Shown one piece after another: positions 34,055 through 43,687 of a stretch of 64,000 bases of DNA. The translations under genes and the position numbers were made by a program. Position 1 is the stretch's first letter. Each line of letters starts with the position of its first letter. Origin of the DNA: DASUBN01 sp036000105 (GTDB lineage Bacteria; Pseudomonadota; Gammaproteobacteria; Natronospirales; REEB76); contig DASYGE010000010.1 of assembly GCA_036000105.1 (NCBI GenBank), forward strand, positions 1 to 64,000, written 5' to 3'. The notes beneath the pieces were generated by a model, which searched no databases, was not told where the DNA came from, and was given only the letters and a program-made list of their open reading frames with translations.

Positions 34055-34426
34055 ATGACGAAACTGCTCCTGACCTGTAGCCTGATGGTGGCCCTCACCG
34101 CCTGTGCCACCTCCCAGCCCGTCTCTACTACGGCCACGACGGGTTCCGGCGGAGCAGCTCTTGGCTCGGCCGTCACAGCTGCCCCGAGCGCTCAGACGGT
34201 CGCTTCCGCGTCCACAGCCGTCAAGCCGCAGCAGGCGAAGCTCGTGTGTGATGACGAAGAGCAGATAGGCTCGCATTTCCATGCACGCGTCTGCCTGACA
34301 CCCGAGCAGGTAGCCGCGCGCAAGAAAGCCGCCCAATTGATGATGCTCAATCACAACGGGGGCAACGGGGGCTGCGCTAACAGCAGCTGTCCGAGCATGG
34401 GGGCAGGTGGTCCGCCACGGCGCTGA
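34055..34426 (+). CDS. Small lipoprotein under predicted BlaI control
   Basis: This 123-residue protein has a lipoprotein signal (LTAC, Cys17) and an Ala/Ser/Thr linker of about 45 residues. A conserved-looking core follows (LVCDDEEQIGSHFHARVCLTPEQVAARKK) with two Cys 15 residues apart, and a Gly/Asn/Cys-rich tail. The C...GSxxxxxxC core resembles small Cys-TGSR proteins common in Xanthomonadales and echoes the Cys tail of the neighbouring M56 protease. It diverges from the repressor gene, with an operator at its own promoter and its own terminator downstream. Function unknown; an envelope stress or signal-presenting role is a guess. Confidence 0.75.
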   Translation: MTKLLLTCSLMVALTACATSQPVSTTATTGSGGAALGSAVTAAPSAQTVASASTAVKPQQAKLVCDDEEQIGSHFHARVCLTPEQVAARKKAAQLMMLNHNGGNGGCANSSCPSMGAGGPPRR

Positions 34427-34468
34427 GGGTTAGGATCCTGAAGCTGCCCGCAGGCCATGAATATGCGG

Positions 34469-34502
34469 GACATGGCCGGTTACAATACCGGCCATGTCTT
34501 TT
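34469..34502 (+). terminator. Terminator after the lipoprotein gene
   Basis: GACATGGCCGGT (34469-34480) and ACCGGCCATGTC (34487-34498) form a perfect 12-bp stem around TACAAT, followed by TTTTC. The loop also reads as a -10-like box upstream of hutU, so a dual role as hutU promoter or operator is possible. Confidence 0.75.
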
Positions 34503-34527
34503 CTGAAGCCCTGAAGGATCCAGAGCC

Positions 34528-36198
<1,671 letters not shown>

Positions 36199-36223
36199 AG
36201 GCTCTCTGCACCGCGTGGGAGCC

Positions 36224-36964
36224 ATGCTTATAGACCTCAATGCGGACGTGGGCGAGGAGTGCGGCGACGACGCGGCGCTGATCCCGCTGCTCACCAGTGC
36301 CAACGTGGCCTGCGGAGCCCATGCGGGCGATGCCGCCGTCATGCGGCGCACCGTGGGGCTCTGCTTGCAGCACGGTGTGCACATCGGCGCCCATGTCTCT
36401 TATCCGGACCGAAAACATTTCGGTCGCTGCGACCTGGATCTGCCGGCCGCCGCCATCAGCGCGAGCGTGGCTGAGCAGATGGAAGCGCTCGCTGCCGTGG
36501 CCCAGAGCGCCGGGACGCGCCTGCGCTACGTCAAGGCCCACGGTGCCCTCTACAACCGCATGGCTGAAGACGCCGTGGTGGCGGACGCGGTACTCGCTGC
36601 GCTCAAGGGTTTCGATTCAAAGCTTACGCTGCTGACACTGCCGGATTCCGTAGCCATGCATCAGGCGGAGCAGCAGGGCGTGCGTGCCGTAGGCGAAGCC
36701 TTCGCTGATCGCGCTTACCGCGACGATGGTCGCTTGCAGCCGCGCAGTGAGAGCGATGCGGTCATCAGCGATGCCAGGCAAGTCTCTATCCGTGGCCTGC
36801 GCCTCGCGCAAGAGGGCATGGTCGAAAGTGTCTCGGGCAAGACCATCACCGTGAAAGCCCGTTCCCTCTGTGTGCATGGGGATACGCCCGGCGCCGCGGG
36901 ATTGGCGCGTGGCTTGCGTGCCGCCCTCGAAGCCGCCGGCGTGGAATTGCGCGCTTTCACATGA
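36224..36964 (+). CDS. pxpA: 5-oxoprolinase subunit A (LamB/YcsF family)
   Basis: This protein of 246 residues starts MLIDLNADVGEECGDDAALIPLL. The LamB/YcsF features NVACGAHAGDAAVM, HVSYPDRKHFGR and VKAHGALYNRM are present, as is the C-terminal CVHGDTPGA. A longer frame upstream lacks family similarity. With PxpB and PxpC it hydrolyses 5-oxoproline to glutamate using ATP, a cleanup reaction. pxpA overlaps pxpB by four bases. Confidence 0.94.
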   Translation: MLIDLNADVGEECGDDAALIPLLTSANVACGAHAGDAAVMRRTVGLCLQHGVHIGAHVSYPDRKHFGRCDLDLPAAAISASVAEQMEALAAVAQSAGTRLRYVKAHGALYNRMAEDAVVADAVLAALKGFDSKLTLLTLPDSVAMHQAEQQGVRAVGEAFADRAYRDDGRLQPRSESDAVISDARQVSIRGLRLAQEGMVESVSGKTITVKARSLCVHGDTPGAAGLARGLRAALEAAGVELRAFT

Positions 36965-37572
36965 ACATACGCCCCATGGGGGATAGCGCGTTGTTGGTGG
37001 AGACCCGGGACAGTGCCGAGGCCCAGAAGCTGCGCCGTGTGTTGGCGGCGGAGGACATCCCCGGTCTGCGCCAGCTGGTGCCGGGCTACGCTTCCTTGCT
37101 GTTGGCGGCCGACCCCCTGGTCGCCGATCTGGATACCCTGGCCCGGCGCCTGTCGGCCTTGCTGCGGACACCGCAGCAGGCCATCAATCCGAGATCCCAT
37201 GAGATCGCCGTGCGCTATGCCGGTGAGGATCTCGCAGCAGTGGCAGCTGCTCTCCACATGGACGCGGAAGAAGTGGTGCGACGCCACAGCGCTCCCGTTT
37301 ACGAGGTTGCCTTCTTGGGTTTCTCGCCGGGCTTCGCTTATTTGACAGGATTGGATCCCAAGTTGCAGTTGCCGAGGCTCGCCACTCCTCGCACCCGCAC
37401 ACCGGAGGGCGCCGTGGCTATGGCCGGTGAATTCACCGGCATCTATCCCCAGGCTACGCCGGGTGGATGGCAGGTGTTGGGACTCACCACGGCGAAGCTG
37501 TTCGACGCCACGCGTGCTTCTCCGGCCTTGTTCGCACCGGGAGATCAAGTGCGCTTCAAAGTGTTGCCATGA
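36961..37572 (+). CDS. pxpB: 5-oxoprolinase subunit B (KipI family)
   Basis: This 203-residue protein has the KipI-family C-terminal domain: VRYAGEDLAAVA, VYEVAFLGFSPGFAYLTGLDP, PRLATPRTRTPEGAVAMAGEFTGIYP and GGWQVLGLT. The N-terminal RPMGDSALLVE is typical. Start and stop overlap pxpA and pxpC by four bases each, giving a tightly coupled ABC unit. Confidence 0.94.
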   Translation: MNIRPMGDSALLVETRDSAEAQKLRRVLAAEDIPGLRQLVPGYASLLLAADPLVADLDTLARRLSALLRTPQQAINPRSHEIAVRYAGEDLAAVAAALHMDAEEVVRRHSAPVYEVAFLGFSPGFAYLTGLDPKLQLPRLATPRTRTPEGAVAMAGEFTGIYPQATPGGWQVLGLTTAKLFDATRASPALFAPGDQVRFKVLP

Positions 37573-38594
37573 TCCAGGTACTGGAACCCGGTCTCTTCAC
37601 TACTATCCAAGATCTTGGGCGGGACGGTTTGGGCCACCTGGGCGTGCCATCGGCAGGCGCCGCAGATGCTTTCAGCCTGCGGGTGGGGAACCGCCTAGTG
37701 GGTAACGCGGATGGCGGAGCGGCTCTCGAGATGACCGCCCAGGGCGTGAGTCTGCGTTTCGACACTCCCGCCAGCTTCGCACTCACGGGTGGAGACGTGG
37801 AAGCCTCCCTGGATAGTCAGCCGCTGCCCATGTACCAGACTTTGCATGCGCCGGCAGGAGCGTCGTTGCGTATCGGCCGCATCAGCGCTGGGTTTCGCAC
37901 TTATCTCACTGTCGGCGGCGGGCTCCTCTTGCCGAAGGTATTGGGCAGCGCCTCCAGTGACACTTTTGCGAACCTGGGTCCCGCGCCGCTGGCGGCGGGC
38001 ATGCATCTCCCCATTGGGCCGCAAGCCGAGGCGCCGGGTTTCTATCTGCGTGCTCCGCCGCGGTTCGGCCAAACGGCTCGGTTACGCATCCTGCCGGGGC
38101 CCCAGGAGGAGTGGTTCACCGAAGGGGCACGTGCAGTGCTGTCATCGGGTGAGTACAGCGTGCTGCCCAATAGCGATCGCACGGGTTTGCGTCTCGCGGG
38201 TGTGGCGCTCAGCCGCAGCCGTAGCGATGAACTGCCTTCCATGGGCATGGTAGCGGGCGCGATCCAAGTGCCCGGTTCCGGCCAGCCTATCGTCCTGCTC
38301 CCCAATCACGGCACCACCGGCGGCTATCCCGTCATCGCCAACGTCATCTCGGCGGATTTGAGCCTGCTCGCGCAGCTGCCAGCCGGTGCACACATTGGTT
38401 TCTCTTCGGTCACCCGCGATGCGGCGCTCGCAGCGTTGCGGGAACAGGAAGTACGTCTCAGCCGGGATATAGTCGCCGCTGATGCGGGTCTCCTGGCCGC
38501 GCGGGCGCTCATGAGCCTGGCGGCACGCCATGCGAGCTTGAAGCAGGCCGCGGTGAAAGATGGGGGGCGACACATCCGTATTCGCCGCGGGTGA
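37569..38594 (+). CDS. pxpC: 5-oxoprolinase subunit C (KipA family)
   Basis: This 341-residue biotin-dependent-carboxylase-like protein starts MIQVLEPGLFTTIQDLGRDG. It contains VPSAGAADAFSLRVGNRLVGN, YLTVGGGLLLPKVLGS, and the C-terminal GQPIVLLPNHGTTGGYPVIANV. The ATGA overlap with pxpB fixes the start. It completes the 5-oxoprolinase complex whose product, glutamate, is also the end product of the flanking hut genes. Confidence 0.94.
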   Translation: MIQVLEPGLFTTIQDLGRDGLGHLGVPSAGAADAFSLRVGNRLVGNADGGAALEMTAQGVSLRFDTPASFALTGGDVEASLDSQPLPMYQTLHAPAGASLRIGRISAGFRTYLTVGGGLLLPKVLGSASSDTFANLGPAPLAAGMHLPIGPQAEAPGFYLRAPPRFGQTARLRILPGPQEEWFTEGARAVLSSGEYSVLPNSDRTGLRLAGVALSRSRSDELPSMGMVAGAIQVPGSGQPIVLLPNHGTTGGYPVIANVISADLSLLAQLPAGAHIGFSSVTRDAALAALREQEVRLSRDIVAADAGLLAARALMSLAARHASLKQAAVKDGGRHIRIRRG

Positions 38595-38735
38595 AGCCAC
38601 CCCCAAACCTGCTGCGCTTGGCATGACTTTGTTGCGCATCGGCTCGCAATCCTCACGTACCGAAGAGTACGCTCCGGTATGCGCGCCTCGCGCGCCTCGT
38701 CCTGCCTTCGCTCGCGACGCTTTGGGGATGGCTTC
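38593..38735. repeat. Intergenic element with terminal inverted repeats, pxpC to NlpC gap
   Basis: GAAGCCACCCCCAAA (38593-38607) and TTTGGGGATGGCTTC (38721-38735) are 14/15 inverted repeats. The interior has a hairpin around GTAC-CGAAGA-GTAC (38657-38670) nested in a longer GCGCAT..ATGCGC pairing (about 38634-38683). It fills the 164-base gap and starts within the pxpC stop codon. No coding potential. Third member of the intergenic element set. Confidence 0.6.
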
Positions 38736-38749
38736 CAGCTGCTTATAAT
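38721..38749 (+). promoter_or_regulatory. Candidate promoter of the NlpC/P60 gene
   Basis: TTTGGG (38721-38726), 17-base spacer, and perfect TATAAT (38744-38749), nine bases before the GTG start codon. The -35 lies inside the element's right terminal repeat, so the element may supply part of the promoter. The leader would be only a few bases. Confidence 0.45.
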
Positions 38750-38758
38750 GGCCTTCTA

Positions 38759-39244
38759 GTGAGATCTTCCACCATACTTTTGTGCTGCCTGCTGCTCATC
38801 CTGGTGGCGCTTTCTGGTTGTGCCCAGTGGCCCGAGCCTGGCGCTGCCGCTCCATCCACCTCCGCCCAGGCAAACCTCGGTCAGGAGATCGTGCATCTCG
38901 CCGAAGCCCAGGTGGGCGCGCCATATATCTATGGCGGCGATACGCCCCAGGGTTTCGATTGCAGCGGCCTCGTGGAATACGTCTATGGCCAGGCAGGCGT
39001 GCATCTGCCGCGCACCGCGGAAGGGCAGTACAACAAGACGCCGCGGGTGACGCGGGGTGCGATCCAGCCCGGCGACATCCTGTTCTTCAGCAGCGACAGC
39101 GGCAACCTCATGCACGTAGGCATCTACATCGGTAGCCACTGGTTCGTGCATGCTCCCGATAGCGGTAAATCGGTGTCGAGCGCGCGTCTGGATAGCGAGT
39201 ACTGGAAGGGGCATTATCTCGGCGCGGGCAGACCCGGAGGATGA
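38759..39244 (+). CDS. NlpC/P60-family lipoprotein peptidase
   Basis: This 161-residue lipoprotein (GTG start) has signal with lipobox LSGC near residue 21, a short Ala/Pro/Ser linker and one NlpC/P60 domain. Catalytic Cys68 is in FDCSGLVEYVYG; the His is in LMHVGIYIG and the third polar position is near WFVHAP. PRTAEGQYN and PGDILFFS are typical. Such enzymes cleave D-Glu-diamino acid bonds in cell-wall peptides. The gene overlaps the MFS transporter gene by four bases. Confidence 0.92.
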   Translation: MRSSTILLCCLLLILVALSGCAQWPEPGAAAPSTSAQANLGQEIVHLAEAQVGAPYIYGGDTPQGFDCSGLVEYVYGQAGVHLPRTAEGQYNKTPRVTRGAIQPGDILFFSSDSGNLMHVGIYIGSHWFVHAPDSGKSVSSARLDSEYWKGHYLGAGRPGG

Positions 39245-40467
39245 CGGCAACCTTTCGTAACATCCAGCCCACCGCCCGGCGCCTGCTCCTGGCGCGCAGC
39301 GTGCGCAGCGTGGCGCAAGGTGCGATGGTGGTGGACATCTCCCTCTACCTGAATGCCTTGCACTGGAGCGGTCTCGCCATCGGCCTCACTCTCAGTGGCG
39401 CAGGTATGTGCGCCGCTGTCTTGAGTCTCGGCATCGGCCTCCTGAGCGATCGCTTGCGGCGCAGGCCATTCCTGATCTGGAATGAACTGTTCACCGTGGT
39501 CTGCGGCCTCATGCCGCTACTGAGTGCCTCGCAGGCAGTGCTGTTGGCAGCCATCGTGCTGGGGGGGTTCGGTCGCGGGATGAACGGTACCGCCGGCCCC
39601 TTCGGCCCTGCGGAGCAGGCCTGGCTCGCAGATGTGGTGCCCGTGTCGGACCGAGGTTGGATATACAGCATCAACAACGCCCTGGGTTTCTTCGGCATGG
39701 CCCTGGGCGCGTTGCTCGCGATGCTGGCAGCCTGGTGGATGCCCGGTGCCGCACCGCGTGCGGCTTACGGTTTCCTGTTCGTCCTGGTGATCATCGGCGC
39801 GCTCGCGAACCTCTGGCTGCTCTACGGTGCCGTGGAACGGCAGCGGGATACGCCGCAGACGGCCGGCGCGCGCGTGCGGCGACTGCATCGCTGGGAGAAT
39901 CAGTTGCTGCAGCGCTTGGGCAGACTCAACCTGCTGAATGGCCTGTCCATGGGGCTCATCGGTCCTCTCATCTCTTACTGGTTCGCATTGCGTTTCGGCG
40001 TGGGGCCGGACCGCATCGGCGCGGTGCTGGCCGGTACCTTCGCCCTCACGGGGGGCATGGCGCTCTTTACGGGGCGCATGGCCATGCGCCATGGCTTGTC
40101 ACGGGCGGTGGTCTGGAGCCGTGGCATAGGCGTGCTATTGCTGGTGGCCTTGCCGTTCATGCCCTGGTTCTGGCTGGCGGCCACCGCTTACATGCTGCGG
40201 CTCGCCGCCGGCGGGGCCTCGGTGGGCGCCCGCCAGGCGCAGATCGTGTCGCTGATGCGGGACCAGCGCCGGGGACTCGCCACCAGCGTGAATGCCGCTT
40301 CCTTCCAGGTGCCCCAGTCCGTGGGTCCTGGTATCGCCGGGCCACTCATCGCCGCGGGGTTCTTCGTCACCCCCTTCTGCATGTCGGCGGCGTTGCAACT
40401 CATCTATGTGGTGGGCTATGACCGGCTGTTCGGGCGCTATGACCGGCCTAGCAGCTTGAGGAAGTGA
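39241..40467 (+). CDS. MFS transporter
   Basis: This 408-residue protein has twelve predicted membrane segments. The loop-2/3 motif GIGLLSDRLRRRPFL matches the MFS G-x-x-x-D-R-x-G-R-R motif, and a central cytoplasmic loop lies near 200-225. The start overlaps the peptidase stop (GGATGA), so the two are coupled. Substrate unknown. With an upstream cell-wall peptidase, uptake of a muropeptide-derived or drug-like solute is one guess. The end of the protein (GRYDRPSSLRK) is followed by a 470-base non-coding gap. Confidence 0.85.
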   Translation: MTATFRNIQPTARRLLLARSVRSVAQGAMVVDISLYLNALHWSGLAIGLTLSGAGMCAAVLSLGIGLLSDRLRRRPFLIWNELFTVVCGLMPLLSASQAVLLAAIVLGGFGRGMNGTAGPFGPAEQAWLADVVPVSDRGWIYSINNALGFFGMALGALLAMLAAWWMPGAAPRAAYGFLFVLVIIGALANLWLLYGAVERQRDTPQTAGARVRRLHRWENQLLQRLGRLNLLNGLSMGLIGPLISYWFALRFGVGPDRIGAVLAGTFALTGGMALFTGRMAMRHGLSRAVVWSRGIGVLLLVALPFMPWFWLAATAYMLRLAAGGASVGARQAQIVSLMRDQRRGLATSVNAASFQVPQSVGPGIAGPLIAAGFFVTPFCMSAALQLIYVVGYDRLFGRYDRPSSLRK

Positions 40468-40539
40468 GCGCTGGGGCGGGAATTTAGGGGATCGATCTGA
40501 GCTACGCCGCTCATGTACCTCCCTCGGCAACTGCTCCTG

Positions 40540-40751
40540 CGTTGCTCTACCTCCTGCATCCCTGCAGTCGTGTACTTCGCGGCATAACAACATCCTATTG
40601 TATCGTCGCTCCCGGCATCAACCGCCAGGGACGGCGGGAATGCAGATTTTGCAGGGGCAAAAATCTGCCTGCCTCTTGATAGGCGATGAAACTGCATTAC
40701 ATCGCTCCCGCACCTCCCTGTGCTCCGTGATGTAACAACTTCCTGTTGTTA
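40540..40751. repeat. Cluster of TCC-loop hairpins in the MFS-hutH gap
   Basis: The left half of the 470-base gap (40468-40937) is a string of small palindromes: 40554-40567 (CTGCA/TGCAG, loop TCCC), 40622-40637 (CCGCC/GGCGG, loop AGGGAC), 40642-40668 (GCAGATTTTGC paired with one bulge, loop AGGG), 40697-40735 (TTACATC/GATGTAA enclosing GCAC/GTGC, loop CTCCCT) and 40733-40751 (TAACAAC/GTTGTTA, loop TTCCT). The phrase CTCTACCTCCTG(C/T)ATCC(C/A)TGCAGTC is shared with the purL-M56 gap. No gene is credible here. Confidence 0.65.
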
Positions 40752-40793
40752 AAAAAAGGGGCCTCTCGTCAAAGGGGGAAAACAAGAGGCCCC
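40751..40793 (-). terminator. Terminator after hutI-hutH (or of the candidate sRNA)
   Basis: 9-bp stem GGGGCCTCT/AGAGGCCCC with an 18-base loop, followed on the leftward transcript by TTTTTTT (40751-40757). The hutH stop is 145 bases upstream. Confidence 0.85.
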
Positions 40794-40840
40794 TGACTTC
40801 CCCACTTTGCGTGGGGGCGTCATAAACGGAATAAACAGCA
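40751..40840 (-). ncRNA. Candidate small RNA downstream of hutH
   Basis: An AT-rich patch (about 40820-40890) contains TATACT on the minus strand (40847-40852). About 90 bases on, the leftward transcript ends at a terminator with GGGGCCTCT pairing (40758-40766 with 40785-40793) and seven T. In between is a second hairpin (CCCCAC/GTGGGG, 40800-40816). The terminator loop is C-rich (TTTTCCCCCTTTG), the kind of sequence that can pair with ribosome binding sites. It could equally be a processed 3' end of the hut transcript. Not a recognised RNA family. Confidence 0.45.
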
Positions 40841-40846
40841 GGTTTA

Positions 40847-40852
40847 AGTATA
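40847..40852 (-). promoter_or_regulatory. Candidate -10 box of the small RNA
   Basis: TATACT on the minus strand within the AT-rich patch; the -35 region (CGTAAA at 17 bases) is weak. It places the start near 40840. Confidence 0.4.
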
Positions 40853-40937
40853 GGTCATTTTATGTATTATTTACGACATTTTAATTCGTGCAGGAAGAGA
40901 CTCTAGCCGCTCGGCAAAGGGGGCGTGACCCAGGGGC

Positions 40938-42467
40938 CTAAAGGGACGGGGTCGGGAAAGCGCCGGAGACTTCGGCCAGCAATCCACCGCCCGATAGCAC
41001 AAGCGCGAGCTTGGTGATGTCACCGTCCAGGCGCCGGTCACCCTTGGCCGCAGGGGCAGCACGGCGGATTGCTGTCTGCACCGGTTCCAATTGGGCGGTG
41101 GTCTTGAGGGGTCGCATGGCATCGATGGCTTCGGCGGAAGCCAGGGCTTCGATGGCCAGGATATGGAACAGGTTGTCCAGGATCAGGCCGAGCTTCACTC
41201 CCGCCCAGGGCGCCATGCTCACGTGATCCTCCTGGCCGGCAGAAGTGGGGATAGTGTCCACGGAAGCGGGGTGGGCGAGGGTCTTGTTCTCGGAAGCGAG
41301 CGCTGCTGCCGTCACATGGGCGATCATGAAGCCCGACTCCAGGCCTGGATCCTTGGCGAGGAACATGCTGAGCCGCGGGTTGATCTTCTTGAGCAATAGG
41401 TCGATACGCCGCTCGGCGATGTTGCCCATCTCCGTGGCCGCGATGGAGAGGAAATCTGACACGAAGGCCAGGGCTTCCGCATGGAAGTTACCACCCGAGA
41501 GCACGTCATCACCGAAGATCAGCGGATTGTCCGAGACGCTGTTGAGCTCCCGCTCCAGCACGCCGGAGACGTGCTGCAGAGTGTCCCACACGGCGCCATA
41601 GACCTGCGGCATGCAGCGCAGGGCATAGGGATCCTGCACCCGGTCACAGCCCTGATGCTCACGCCAGATATCGCTGCCTGTCAACAGGGCCCGGAAGAGT
41701 TCCGCGGTCTGTATCTGCCCGTACATGTTGCGCACCCCATGGATACGCGCGTCGAAGGGGCTATAGCTGCCGGCCATGGCCTCCACCGTGAGGGCGCCCA
41801 AGACGATGGAGCTTAGGAGGGCTGTGCGCGTCCCGAAGAAGCCTTCGATGGCGAGTGCCGCGCTCACTTGAGTGCCGTTGAGTAGCGCCAGGCCTTCTTT
41901 CGCCTGGAGTTCCACCGGCTTTACACCCGCCGCCTTCAGCACCGCTTCGCCCTGCAGCAGTTTCCCCTGATGATGGGCTTCACCCTCGCCGATGAGCGCC
42001 AGGCTCATATGCGCGAGCGGCGCGAGATCGCCGGAAGCGCCCACGGAACCCTTGGCCGGGATCAGTGGCAACACATCGTGGTTGAGCAGAGCGAGGAGGG
42101 CGTCCACCACTTCCGGGCGTATGCCGGAGCAGCCGACAGCCAGGCTGTTGGCCTTGAGCAGCAGGATGCGGCGCACTACGGACGCAGGCAGTGGCTGGCC
42201 TACGCCGCAGGCGTGGCTGCGCACCAAGTTGTACTGCAATTGGGTGAGCCGGTCGCGTGTGATGCGCTGGCGCGCCAGGGCACCGAAGCCAGTGTTGATG
42301 CCGTAGCACACCTGATCCGTGTCGATGACGCGGCGTACCGTATCCACGCTCGTCTGCATGGCTTCGCGCGCGCGGGGCGCAAGTGCCACTTGCGGACGCG
42401 CCACATCGAAGGCCCGCAGGGTCTCGAGTCTGAGATCCGCGCCTGTCAGCGCGAGGGTCTGGCTCAT
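40938..42467 (-). CDS. hutH: Histidine ammonia-lyase
   Basis: This 509-residue enzyme removes ammonia from histidine to give urocanate. The MIO cofactor triad Ala-Ser-Gly is at 144-146 in GSVGASGDLAPL. YGINTGFG (about 55-62), GTQVS, FHAEA, and QEDHVSMAP are conserved. The length is standard. The start overlaps the hutI stop by four bases, so the leftward order is hutI-hutH. Confidence 0.97.
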   Translation of the reverse strand: MSQTLALTGADLRLETLRAFDVARPQVALAPRAREAMQTSVDTVRRVIDTDQVCYGINTGFGALARQRITRDRLTQLQYNLVRSHACGVGQPLPASVVRRILLLKANSLAVGCSGIRPEVVDALLALLNHDVLPLIPAKGSVGASGDLAPLAHMSLALIGEGEAHHQGKLLQGEAVLKAAGVKPVELQAKEGLALLNGTQVSAALAIEGFFGTRTALLSSIVLGALTVEAMAGSYSPFDARIHGVRNMYGQIQTAELFRALLTGSDIWREHQGCDRVQDPYALRCMPQVYGAVWDTLQHVSGVLERELNSVSDNPLIFGDDVLSGGNFHAEALAFVSDFLSIAATEMGNIAERRIDLLLKKINPRLSMFLAKDPGLESGFMIAHVTAAALASENKTLAHPASVDTIPTSAGQEDHVSMAPWAGVKLGLILDNLFHILAIEALASAEAIDAMRPLKTTAQLEPVQTAIRRAAPAAKGDRRLDGDITKLALVLSGGGLLAEVSGAFPTPSL

Positions 42468-43648
42468 GTGCGTCTTCCTTTGAAAAATCTGGCGGTAGGC
42501 TTAAGCCCGCCTAATTGGTAACCCATGAATTCCAGTGCCGACAGATCCCAGAGGCAGAAATCCGCATCCCGTCCCGGCACGAGGGCGCCAATTCTATCCT
42601 CCCGGCCGAGGGCGCGCGCGGCATGGCGGGTGACGCCGGTGAGAATTTCCTCGGGTGTGAGGCCGAACAGGATACCCCCCATGTGCATGGCCGCGAGCAG
42701 GCTCGCCACTGGTGAGCTGCCGGGATTCAGGTCCGTGGCCACCGCCATGGCCACCCCGTGTCGGCGCAGCAGTTCCAAGGGCGGTTTCTGCTTCTCCCGC
42801 AGGAAGTAGAACGCCCCCGGCAGGAGTACCGCCACCGTGCCCTGTTTCGCCATGGCCGCTACGTCAGGTTCTTGCGAGTATTCCAGATGATCGCAGGACA
42901 GTGCCCCCAGCTCCGCCGCGAGCCGTGTGCCGCCCAGGTTAGAGAGCTGGTCTGTGTGGGCGCGCAGTTCCAGACCGAGGTCCGCCGCCCGTTCCGCGAG
43001 ACGCTTGAGATCATCTACCGTGTAGGCGATGTGCTCTACGAAGATGTCCACCGTATCAGCGAGGCCTTCTTCCGCCACCGTCGGCAGCATCCGCTCCAGC
43101 ACTTCTTCCATATATTCATCGTGGCTCTTGCCGGGCGGCAAGGCGTGGGCGCCGAGGAAGGTGGCTGAGATATCCATGGAGATATGGCGGGGCAGGGCGC
43201 GGATGGCACGCAGCATCTTGAGTTCGGTCTCGGTATCGAGACCGTAGCCGCTCTTGATCTCCACCGTGGTGACGCCTTCGGCTTTGAGCGCTTCCAGCCG
43301 TGGCAGGGTCTCCTCCACCAGCTGGACTTCGTTGGCGGCGCGCACCGCCTTCACGGTGCTGATGATGCCGCCACCGGCTTTGGCGATATCCGCATAGCTC
43401 GCGCCCTGCATCTTGAGCACGTGCTCCGCCATGCGATCGCCAGCGTAGAGGGCATGGGTGTGGCAATCCACGAAGCCGGGCAATAGTAGCTGGCCACGGG
43501 CATCAATGGTCTCCCGTGCGGGCGCGTCTTCGGGCACTCCCAAGGCGCTGACCTTGTCGCCGCTCACCGCCAGGGTACGGGCCCCGGAGAGGCTAGCGTC
43601 CGCATCCATGGGGTGGATGCGTGCATTTCTTATCAAGAGGTCGTACAT
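42464..43648 (-). CDS. hutI: Imidazolonepropionase
   Basis: This 394-residue amidohydrolase opens the imidazolone ring to formiminoglutamate, step three. Metal ligands: VDCHTHALYAG, then the central HVEH-type region (FVEHIAYT), HTDQLSN and the ATDLNPGSSP aspartate. The KSGYGL segment is characteristic of HutI. It faces hutF across only 39 bases, so the divergent promoters must overlap or lie partly in coding sequence. Confidence 0.96.
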   Translation of the reverse strand: MYDLLIRNARIHPMDADASLSGARTLAVSGDKVSALGVPEDAPARETIDARGQLLLPGFVDCHTHALYAGDRMAEHVLKMQGASYADIAKAGGGIISTVKAVRAANEVQLVEETLPRLEALKAEGVTTVEIKSGYGLDTETELKMLRAIRALPRHISMDISATFLGAHALPPGKSHDEYMEEVLERMLPTVAEEGLADTVDIFVEHIAYTVDDLKRLAERAADLGLELRAHTDQLSNLGGTRLAAELGALSCDHLEYSQEPDVAAMAKQGTVAVLLPGAFYFLREKQKPPLELLRRHGVAMAVATDLNPGSSPVASLLAAMHMGGILFGLTPEEILTGVTRHAARALGREDRIGALVPGRDADFCLWDLSALEFMGYQLGGLKPTARFFKGRRT

Positions 43649-43687
43649 GCGCTACTCATGGAAGCCGTAATCTGAGAGCATAAGAGT

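Noticed and set aside
38595..38758. Insertion sequence remnant
   Set aside because: Terminal inverted repeats exist, but there is no transposase fragment or target-site duplication that I can see, so it is listed only as a repeat element.
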